A stretch of 64,000 nucleotides of DNA from assembly GCA_019244415.1 (NCBI GenBank), contig JAFASN010000028.1, forward strand, positions 1-64,000. Reading direction: 5' to 3'. Each line of letters starts with the position of its first letter. The stretch's first letter is position 1. The notes beneath the pieces were generated by a model. That model was not told where the DNA came from, made no database searches, and saw only the letters and a list, made by a program, of their open reading frames with translations. The stretch comes from Verrucomicrobiota bacterium. GTDB lineage: Bacteria > Verrucomicrobiota > Verrucomicrobiia > Chthoniobacterales > UBA10450. Below are positions 58,492-64,000 of this stretch, one piece after another. A program made the translations under genes and the position numbers.

Positions 58492-59535
58492 GTGCGCGGC
58501 ATAGTACCAATCCGGAATCGACTCCTGCGCTGGTTCGCGGTTCACGGGCGCGATCTCCCATGGCGCCGCAGGCGCGATCCCTATGCGGTGCTCGTGTCGG
58601 AGATCATGTTGCAACAGACAACGGTGGCGACAGTGATCCCGCGGTTCGAAGCCTGGATGCACCGCTTTCCGACATTGCAGTCACTGGCAAAGGCCGAAGA
58701 GTCCGAAGTACTGCACGCGTGGCAGGGACTTGGGTACTATGCCCGCGCACGCAACCTGCGCCGCTGCGCGCAGCTAACGCGAGCTCTGCCACGCGATCCG
58801 CTTCAACTCCGCGGCCTGCCGGGCATCGGCCGTTACACCGCAAACGCCATCAGCATTTTCGCGTTCGATCAGCCGTTGCCGCTCGTTGAAGCAAACGGTG
58901 CGCGCGTACTCAGCCGGGTTTTCAACATCCGCGCAGCGATCGATTCGACGGCTGGTCAGCAGCAGCTATGGAGTGCTTCCGCGCAACTCGTGCCAAAAAG
59001 CTATGCGCGGGATTTTCATAACGCCTTGATGGATTTGGGTGCGCTCGTCTGCACACCGCGGAAACCTCACTGCGGCATTTGCCCGATTCGGAAATTTTGT
59101 CGCGCGCCCAATCCGCATCTGCTTCCGGTGAAACGCCGCCGGCCAGATCTCGTTAGCCTGATTGAGCCGCACGCTTTTATCACCCGCCGTACTTCTGTGC
59201 TTCTGTCGCAATGCCAGAGGCGCTGGCGTGGAATGTGGATGCTCCCTCGCGCGAGAGTACAGCGAGGCGAGCCAATCTACACCGCTTCTTTTCCGTTTAC
59301 TCATCACCGTATCATGCTTCGGGTTTTCGAGCGGCCGGTGAGATCACCGGGACCGCACGAACATTGGTTTTGCTTCAGCGACGTGACTTCAATCCCGATG
59401 CCTACCCCGCACCGCCGCGCGATCGAACGTTGCGTGCGCGACCTCCGGCAACGAAGATGCGCGCGTGAGATCGATGACCGGCTATGGCCGCGGCGAAGCG
59501 GAATGCGACGGCGGCAAAGTGAGCGTCGAGCTTAG
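58492..59535 (+). CDS. mutY: A/G-specific adenine DNA glycosylase
   Basis: 347 residues from a GTG at 58492, directly after the SdpI stop. The helix-hairpin-helix domain reads LPWRRRRDPYAVLVSEIMLQ QT with the catalytic-type Glu, then GIGRYTANAISIFAFDQPLP. The usual catalytic Asp site (VDGNV-R in E. coli) reads LVEANGARVLSR, so Asp is replaced by Glu. The iron-sulfur cluster ligands are intact: C-x6-C-x2-C-x5-C in CTPRKPHCGICPIRKFC. A reduced NUDIX-like C-domain follows (WRGMWMLPRARV, FPFTHHRIMLRVF). The enzyme removes adenine opposite 8-oxoguanine. The last 24 codons overlap yicC. The Asp to Glu change makes strict MutY activity uncertain. Confidence 0.85.
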   Translation: MRGIVPIRNRLLRWFAVHGRDLPWRRRRDPYAVLVSEIMLQQTTVATVIPRFEAWMHRFPTLQSLAKAEESEVLHAWQGLGYYARARNLRRCAQLTRALPRDPLQLRGLPGIGRYTANAISIFAFDQPLPLVEANGARVLSRVFNIRAAIDSTAGQQQLWSASAQLVPKSYARDFHNALMDLGALVCTPRKPHCGICPIRKFCRAPNPHLLPVKRRRPDLVSLIEPHAFITRRTSVLLSQCQRRWRGMWMLPRARVQRGEPIYTASFPFTHHRIMLRVFERPVRSPGPHEHWFCFSDVTSIPMPTPHRRAIERCVRDLRQRRCAREIDDRLWPRRSGMRRRQSERRA

Positions 59536-60343
59536 TACGGTAAACCGGCGCCAGAGCGAGATCGTGATGACATTGCCGCGCGACTTTTCCGAGCTCGACG
59601 TGCGCATCCGTCAAGCCATCAACGCCCGAGTAGCTCGCGGCCGCATCAACGTTCTCGTCGCGCTACATCAGGGCCCGAACGGCGCACGAACGCTCGCGCT
59701 CGATGTCGCGCTCGCTCGCTCCTACCACGAGGCCATGCGCAGCTTGCAGAAGGAGCTTGGCGCGCCGGGCGAGATCACCATCGATACAATCCTGCAGGCG
59801 CCCGGCGTGATGCGCGCGCCGGAAGAAACCGTTGCCTCACCGGATCGCGCCTGGACGGCAGTGGAGAAGGCGCTGAGTGAAGCGCTGAGCGAGCTGATCA
59901 AAATGCGCGAGCGCGAAGGCAGGCATTTGGCGAGGGACTTGATTCATCGGCTTAAGGCGATTCGCCAGCTCCTGAAAGAAATTCGCACGCTGCATCCTGC
60001 CGTGGTGAAACGTTTTCGCGCCTCTGTCATCGAACGCATTCAAAGTACCGGTCTGCCGGTCGCCGAAAATGATGAGCGGCTCGCGCGCGAGATTTTCCTC
60101 TTCGCCGATCGCTCCGATATTTCCGAAGAACTGACGCGCATCGAAAGTCATCTCGCGCAATTTGCCCACCATCTGCGCAGTGACGAGCCGATCGGCCGCG
60201 CGCTCGAGTTTATCGTGCAGGAAATTTTTCGTGAGTTGAACACGCTGGGCGCGAAAGCTAACGACGTCGAAATCTCGCAGCGGGTGCTGGCGTGCAAAAC
60301 TGCGCTGGAGAAAATTCGCGAGCAGGTGCAGAACCTTGAATAA
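59465..60343 (+). CDS. YicC-family endoribonuclease
   Basis: 292 residues from a GTG at 59465 (MRSMTGYGRGEAECDGGKVS). The opening SMTGYGRGE and VELSTVNRRQSEIVMTLPRD are the family's N-terminal signature. The middle is helical, and the C-terminal DUF1732 part reads IFLFADRSDISEELTRIESH, RALEFIVQEIFRELNTLGAK and the invariant LGAKANDVEISQ. E. coli YicC was recently described as an endoribonuclease that acts with PNPase on small RNAs. The gene overlaps mutY by 71 bp and gmk by 8 bp, so it sits inside a compact operon; linkage to gmk is widely conserved in bacteria. Confidence 0.9.
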   Translation: MRSMTGYGRGEAECDGGKVSVELSTVNRRQSEIVMTLPRDFSELDVRIRQAINARVARGRINVLVALHQGPNGARTLALDVALARSYHEAMRSLQKELGAPGEITIDTILQAPGVMRAPEETVASPDRAWTAVEKALSEALSELIKMREREGRHLARDLIHRLKAIRQLLKEIRTLHPAVVKRFRASVIERIQSTGLPVAENDERLAREIFLFADRSDISEELTRIESHLAQFAHHLRSDEPIGRALEFIVQEIFRELNTLGAKANDVEISQRVLACKTALEKIREQVQNLE

Positions 60344-60947
60344 GAAAATCTCGCGATTCGGGATTTTGTTCGTTGTCTCCGCGCCTTCCGGCGCAGGCAA
60401 AACCACTCTGTGCACGGCGCTCCGGCAAACGCCGGATTTCGTGTACTCCGTGTCGTGCACCACGCGTACGCCGCGAGCCGGCGAAATTGATGGCAAAGAT
60501 TACTGGTTCATTTCCGAAGATAAATTTGCGCAACGGATTTCCGCCGGTGACTTCCTCGAGCACGCGCAAGTGCACGAGCATTTCTACGGCACGCTGCGCG
60601 CCCCCGTGGTTGAGAACCTTCGCGCTGGCATCGATGTACTCGTTGATATCGATACCCAGGGCGCGGCGGCGATTCGGAATTGCGGCGATGAGTTCATCGC
60701 GCGGGCATTGAGCGATGTCTTCATCATGCCGCCTGACCTCGAGGAATTACGCCGGCGTTTAATGAAGCGCGGCACGGAGACAGCAGTGCAAATCGAAACG
60801 CGCCTGCAAACGGCCGCGCGCGAAATGCAACTCTGGTGCGATTACCGCTACACCATCATCAGCAAATCGGTGGAGGAAGATTTGCTGAAGTTCCGCCAGA
60901 TCATGGGCGCGGAACGAATTCTAAGCCGACGATTGATTCTGCACTGA
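60336..60947 (+). CDS. gmk: Guanylate kinase
   Basis: 203 residues from a TTG at 60336 that overlaps the yicC stop. The P-loop is SAPSGAGKTTLCTAL. The GMP-binding region holds SVSCTTRTPRAGEIDGKDYW and GDFLEHAQVHEHFYGT. IDVLVDIDTQGAAAIR carries the Mg-site aspartates, and RRRLMKRGTET forms the lid. It phosphorylates GMP to GDP in the cytosol. The usual next gene, rpoZ, is missing; 121 bp later coaC begins. Confidence 0.94.
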   Translation: MNKKISRFGILFVVSAPSGAGKTTLCTALRQTPDFVYSVSCTTRTPRAGEIDGKDYWFISEDKFAQRISAGDFLEHAQVHEHFYGTLRAPVVENLRAGIDVLVDIDTQGAAAIRNCGDEFIARALSDVFIMPPDLEELRRRLMKRGTETAVQIETRLQTAAREMQLWCDYRYTIISKSVEEDLLKFRQIMGAERILSRRLILH

Positions 60948-61068
60948 AGCCCATGTGTCCTCCTGAACAAAGCGAACGTCCACGAGCGTCTTGCGTGTTT
61001 TGCGACACACATCGCGGGGCGGCGGCCTCCAGGATGACAGAGCAAGTGAATGCGAATAGCTTTGCACG

Positions 61069-61650
61069 ATGCCCGTAGATCGAAAATTAAGGAACGATAA
61101 ATCCGTCGTGCTCGGGATCACCGGTTCCATCGCGGCGTACAAGGCAGCGGAACTCGCGAGTTTGTTCGTGAAACAGAAGTACCAGGTCTTCGTCGTCATG
61201 ACGCATGACGCGACCGAATTCATCACGCCGCTCACGCTGCAAACGCTTTCCAAAAATCCGGTGACAACCAGCTTCTACGACGAAAAAGAGAATTGGCGGC
61301 CGGGTCACATTGCGCTCGCCGACGCGGCAAATCTGCTCGTCATCGCACCGGCGACCGCGCATGTCATCGCCGAGCTTGCGCACGGACTCGCCGATCATCC
61401 GCTTACCGCTATCGCCCTCGCCACGCGGGCGCCCATTCTCATCGCGCCGGCGATGAACGGCAAAATGTGGGAGCACCCTGCCACGCAGGAAAATGTGGAG
61501 AAACTAAAATCGCGCGGCGTGGAGTTTATCGGGCCGGACGCGGGCATGCTGGCCTGCGGTTACGAAGGCGTGGGGCGCTTGTGGAAGGTGGAGGACATCG
61601 CGTTTCGCGCGGAATTCCTCCTTCGCCAGCACGACCGGCTGATTGCGTGA
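61069..61650 (+). CDS. coaC: Phosphopantothenoylcysteine decarboxylase (stand-alone CoaC)
   Basis: 193 residues. VVLGITGSIAAYKAAELASL is the flavoprotein Rossmann start, HIALADAANLLVIAPATAHV contains the catalytic histidine of the family, LIAPAMNGKMWEHPATQENV is the PAMN substrate clamp with the following WEHPAT, and GPDAGMLACGYEGVGRL holds the flexible-loop cysteine. It removes CO2 from 4'-phosphopantothenoylcysteine to make 4'-phosphopantetheine. In most bacteria this domain is fused to CoaB; here the partner is a separate gene starting 76 bp later. Confidence 0.92.
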   Translation: MPVDRKLRNDKSVVLGITGSIAAYKAAELASLFVKQKYQVFVVMTHDATEFITPLTLQTLSKNPVTTSFYDEKENWRPGHIALADAANLLVIAPATAHVIAELAHGLADHPLTAIALATRAPILIAPAMNGKMWEHPATQENVEKLKSRGVEFIGPDAGMLACGYEGVGRLWKVEDIAFRAEFLLRQHDRLIA

Positions 61651-61726
61651 CCGGGACGATTCACCGCGACGAAGGCAGAGATCGCGCACGGTCCGGGCGA
61701 TAAATTGGTTTCGCGAAACTGCGCAA

Positions 61727-62392
61727 ATGAAGTTCGTCGTCACCGCCGGCCCGACACGCGAGCCGATCGATCCCGTTCGGTACTTAAGCAATCGTTCATC
61801 CGGAAAAATGGGCTACGCCATTGCAGAGGCGGCGTTTGAGGAACGACACGAGGTGGTCTTGATTTCGGGACCGGTTTGTTTGCCGCCGCCGCCGCTGAAT
61901 CTGCTGCGCGTGAGTACGAGCGATGAAATGTTCGATGCAGTACACGCCGCGGTGCGGGATTGCGATGTGCTGGTGATGTGCGCCGCCGTCGCGGACTACA
62001 AGCCGGCACAGGTCACCACCTCGAAAATGAAAAAGCGCGACGAGAAGTTCTCGCTCGAGCTAGTACCGGCGCGCGACATTCTCCAGTCGCTTCCGCGCGA
62101 TCGCGATTTTTTCGTTGCTGGATTTGCAGCGGAGACGAACGACATCGAGCGAAACGCGCGCGAAAAACTGCGGCATAAAAATTGCAACATGATCATCGCG
62201 AATGACGTCAGCGATTCAGCCATCGGAATGGAAAGCGACAATAACGCGGTCACGATTTTCTTTGAGTACGGCGCGCCGAAATCGATTGCATGCGCGCCGA
62301 AGAACGTGATCGCGCGTCAGTTGGTGAAAATAATTTGCGAAACGGCGCAAAAAACTTTTGACAAAAAAAATCTGCGGATGAATGACTCGTGA
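61727..62392 (+). CDS. coaB: Phosphopantothenate-cysteine ligase (stand-alone CoaB)
   Basis: 221 residues from the ATG at 61727 (MKFVVTAGPTREPIDPVRYL). SNRSSGKMGYAIAEAAFEE is the hallmark loop, VLVMCAAVADYKPAQV carries the conserved AAVADY motif, and FFVAGFAAETNDI and CNMIIANDVSDSAIGMESDN complete the active site. It joins phosphopantothenate and cysteine with CTP (or ATP) in CoA synthesis. It works just before CoaC in the pathway although encoded after it. No ribosome-binding site is clear before the start; the 5' extension of the frame overlaps coaC and is rejected. Confidence 0.92.
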   Translation: MKFVVTAGPTREPIDPVRYLSNRSSGKMGYAIAEAAFEERHEVVLISGPVCLPPPPLNLLRVSTSDEMFDAVHAAVRDCDVLVMCAAVADYKPAQVTTSKMKKRDEKFSLELVPARDILQSLPRDRDFFVAGFAAETNDIERNAREKLRHKNCNMIIANDVSDSAIGMESDNNAVTIFFEYGAPKSIACAPKNVIARQLVKIICETAQKTFDKKNLRMNDS

Positions 62393-62460
62393 ACGTGAAG
62401 TGCGTTTTCAAAAATCTTCACAGACCCGCCGCAATTGCGGATGGAAAGGGGGGATAGTCG

Positions 62461-62535
62461 ATGCCAGCGAAGAAATCAAAGAAGGCTCCCGCCAAAAAGA
62501 AAGCCGCTAAGAAAAGCAGCAGCAAAAAACGCTAA
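62461..62535 (+). CDS. 24-residue lysine/alanine-rich peptide (histone H1-like)
   Basis: ATG at 62461 is preceded by GGAAAGGGGGG, an excellent ribosome-binding site. The frame of 24 codons reads MPAKKSKKAPAKKKAAKKSS then SKKR and stops. Half the residues are lysine or arginine, arranged as the AKK/PAKK repeats of H1-like bacterial nucleoid proteins. Its own terminator-like hairpins follow. A DNA- or RNA-binding role is likely by charge; it could also be a very short member of the small verrucomicrobial basic peptides. Too short for homology. Confidence 0.65.
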   Translation: MPAKKSKKAPAKKKAAKKSSSKKR

Positions 62536-62586
62536 AGCGTAGCGGTTGTTTAACGCCCCGAATTCCGGGGTCAAACCCAACTCAAC

Positions 62587-62625
62587 CCGGGAGGAGGATG
62601 CAAGTTCTCCTCCCGGTCTTTTTTT
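62587..62625 (+). terminator. Rho-independent terminator
   Basis: CCGGGAGGAG (62587-62596) and CTCCTCCCGG (62607-62616) form a perfect 10-bp stem with a 10-base loop, followed by TCTTTTTTT. A smaller CCCCG-AATTC-CGGGG hairpin lies just upstream. It should end the transcript of the lysine-rich peptide. Confidence 0.92.
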
Positions 62626-62626
62626 G

Positions 62627-62706
62627 GTTGAGAGGTTGAGGAGTTGAGCAGTTGAGAGGAAAAGTCATTGAGCGATCTGCTTTCAACCTCTCAACCTCTC
62701 AACTCC
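62627..62706. repeat. GTTGAG-type short tandem repeats in inverted arrangement
   Basis: GTTGAGAGGTTGAGGAGTTG with further GTTGAG units (62627-62659) faces CAACCTCTCAACCTCTCAAC (62684-62703) across a 24-base gap. The right arm is read as the first codons of the following gene's open frame. Confidence 0.75.
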
Positions 62707-63453
62707 TTGAAGCATTACCTTGACGCCGCCATCAACGCCGCGCGCGCTGCCGGCGAGATGGTGCGCAATGATTTCGCCAAACCACAGCGCGTCAACGCGA
62801 GTACGCCTCACGACGTGAAGCTCGAGATCGATGTGCGCTCGCAGGATCTCATCACCAAAATGCTGCTCGACGAATTCTCACAGCACGCGCTCTATGGCGA
62901 AGAAGGAATTGTCGGCGATCAGGCAAGTGAGTTCCAGTGGGTCGTCGATCCGCTCGACGGCACGGTGAACTATTTCTATCGCATCCCGCACTTCTGCGTC
63001 TCGATCGCGCTGCGCTTCAAAGGCGAGATCATCGTCGGCGTCATCTATGACCCGATGCGCGATGAACTTTGGATGGCACAAAAAGGGACGAAACCGAAGC
63101 TGAACGAGCAGGAGATTCGTGTGAGCGAGCACGCCGATATCGCCGAAGCCGTCGTGTCCGTCGGGTTGTCGAAGAGCGCGGAAACGATCGCGCTCGGTCT
63201 GCCCGTGCTCGATGACATGGTGCATCGCGCCCGCAAATGCCGGCTGCTCGGCAGCGCCGCGCTCGATATGGCATACGTGGCGTGCGGGCGCTTCGACGCT
63301 TACATCGAGCAGGGCATCAGCCTCTGGGACATCGCCGCCGGCTGGATTCTGATCGAAACAGCGGGAGGCAACGTCGAAGTACAACCCCGCACTGACCTGC
63401 CGGGCCGCTACAGCGTCGTCGCGACAAACGGCGTACTTGATTTGAAATTGTGA
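62668..63453 (+). CDS. Inositol monophosphatase family phosphatase
   Basis: 261 residues from the TTG at 62668, or 248 from a TTG at 62707. The first 13 codons are the translated CAACCTCT repeat, so the later start (LKHYLDAAINAARAAGEMVR) fits the family better. Metal-site motifs are ALYGEEGIVGD, WVVDPLDGTVNYFYRIPHFC and, near the end, ISLWDIAAGWILIETAGG. Known of the family: Mg-dependent hydrolysis of inositol phosphate or related sugar phosphates (also histidinol phosphate or PAP in some members). The substrate is not decidable. Its stop overlaps the ispF start by 4 bases (GTGA). Confidence 0.88.
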   Translation: MSDLLSTSQPLNSLKHYLDAAINAARAAGEMVRNDFAKPQRVNASTPHDVKLEIDVRSQDLITKMLLDEFSQHALYGEEGIVGDQASEFQWVVDPLDGTVNYFYRIPHFCVSIALRFKGEIIVGVIYDPMRDELWMAQKGTKPKLNEQEIRVSEHADIAEAVVSVGLSKSAETIALGLPVLDDMVHRARKCRLLGSAALDMAYVACGRFDAYIEQGISLWDIAAGWILIETAGGNVEVQPRTDLPGRYSVVATNGVLDLKL

Positions 63454-63962
63454 GCGCGGTCCGGTGCGGCATCGGCTACGACGCGCATCGCCTGGTGAGC
63501 GGGCGTCCATTGATTCTCGGCGGCGTGGAAATTACCTTCGACCGCGGGCTCGAAGGTCACTCTGATGCTGACGTGCTGGCACACGCAATCGCCGATGCCA
63601 TTCTGGGGGCGCTCGGCGAAGGCGACATCGGCAAACATTTTCCGAATACGGACGAACGTATTCGCGGCATCAGCAGCATCGAAATTCTGCGACACGTCGC
63701 GACGGTCGTGGCGAAAAAGAATGCGCGCGTGGTGAATGTGGACGCGACGCTGCTGGCGGAAGCGCCGAAGATTGCGCCGCACATTTCGGCGATGCGCGAA
63801 CGAATCAGTCAAGCGCTTCACGTCGGGACGAACGCGATCAGCATTAAAGCGACAACGAACGAAGGACTCGGCGCAATCGGCCGCGGCGAAGGCATGGCCG
63901 CGATTGCGGTGGCGAGCGCGGAACTGCCGTCATCCCGAGCGCCAGTCGAGGGATCCCGCTGA
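63450..63962 (+). CDS. ispF: 2-C-methyl-D-erythritol 2,4-cyclodiphosphate synthase
   Basis: 170 residues from a GTG at 63450 coupled to the upstream gene. RCGIGYDAHRLVSGRPLILG supplies the zinc ligands Asp and His, EGHSDADVLAHAIADAILGA supplies the second His, and GDIGKHFPNTD, IKATTNEGLGAIGRGEGMAA complete the active site. It forms the cyclic diphosphate of the non-mevalonate isoprenoid pathway as a trimer. The normal protein ends near AIAVAS; the last residues, LPSSRAPVEGSR, and the stop are encoded by a half copy of the REP-like palindrome (63929-63962). Confidence 0.94.
   Translation: MSAVRCGIGYDAHRLVSGRPLILGGVEITFDRGLEGHSDADVLAHAIADAILGALGEGDIGKHFPNTDERIRGISSIEILRHVATVVAKKNARVVNVDATLLAEAPKIAPHISAMRERISQALHVGTNAISIKATTNEGLGAIGRGEGMAAIAVASAELPSSRAPVEGSR
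63929..63962. repeat. Half copy of the REP-like palindrome at the ispF 3' end
   Basis: GTCATCCCGAGCGCCAGTCG then AGGGATCCCGCTGA matches the left half of the elements at 1749 and 36204. It encodes the last residues and the stop of ispF. No right half is visible before the window ends. Confidence 0.7.
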
Positions 63963-64000
63963 AGTTAGCTTAACGTTTTCGCCCGCTGATTCCTCGGCTA

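Noticed and set aside
60948-61068. rpoZ between gmk and coaC
   Set aside because: Expected from common gene order, but the 121-bp gap holds only a 14-codon frame with no omega-subunit similarity.

Overview
This window looks like a chromosomal contig of a soil-type Verrucomicrobiota bacterium, probably on the Spartobacteria/Chthoniobacterales side. The taxonomy is inferred from gene content, not measured: several secreted proteins ending in PEP-CTERM or VPDSG-like sorting signals, dockerin-tailed surface proteins, an ECF sigma factor beside TPR-bearing Ser/Thr kinases, GC-rich coding sequence, and many short palindromic intergenic repeats. I saw no tRNA, rRNA, CRISPR array, transposase, prophage or plasmid gene.

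Layout. (1) 1-3.9 kb: the 3' part of an ABC sugar solute-binding protein fused to a MalF/UgpA-type permease, then an OPT-family transporter. (2) 4.1-9.5 kb, minus strand: an ECF sigma factor and two paralogous transmembrane Ser/Thr kinases with TPR tails, overlapping so as to form one operon. (3) 9.7-26.5 kb: a surface-protein island. It holds four PEP-CTERM proteins, two proteins with VPDSG-like tails, three genes or relics ending in a shared beta-sandwich plus dockerin module, a 21-bp minisatellite, a gene with two frameshifts, and scars of deleted paralogues. Seven of these genes or relics share an upstream signature: an A/T-rich tract, then TGGCCC-nn-TTT, about 12 bases, then CGCGTT. (4) 26.5-32 kb: small membrane and secreted proteins, a KefB-like antiporter and an SMR-type protein. 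(5) 32-35.2 kb: a TonB-dependent receptor preceded by phased T-tracts. (6) 35.4-44.3 kb: a methyltransferase, an ion transporter, riboflavin synthase, an undecaprenyl-phosphate sugar transferase, AroD, a LON-N domain protein, a dGTPase-like protein and a large polytopic membrane protein. (7) 44.4-49 kb, minus strand: the pyruvate dehydrogenase genes E1alpha-E1beta-E2, a DUF6580-type membrane protein and ribosomal protein S20. (8) 49-57 kb: an L,D-transpeptidase, a processive family-2 glycosyltransferase, a hybrid sensor kinase, an HU-like protein, a DUF4388 response-regulator-like protein and RNase HIII. (9) 57.4-64 kb, plus strand: an SdpR/SdpI pair, then a housekeeping run of mutY, yicC, gmk, coaC, coaB, a 24-residue lysine-rich peptide, an inositol-monophosphatase-like protein and ispF.

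How the parts fit together. The surface island makes secreted, sorted repeat proteins. Its shared promoter-like signature suggests one regulon, and the neighbouring ECF sigma/kinase operon is a candidate regulator; that link is inference. The exosortase itself is not in the window. Sequence-level oddities run through the whole window: AGTAC/GTACT is over-represented in all reading frames, a 92-93-bp palindrome recurs, and CTGTAG...CTACAG palindromes recur. These palindromes repeatedly touch or supply stop codons.
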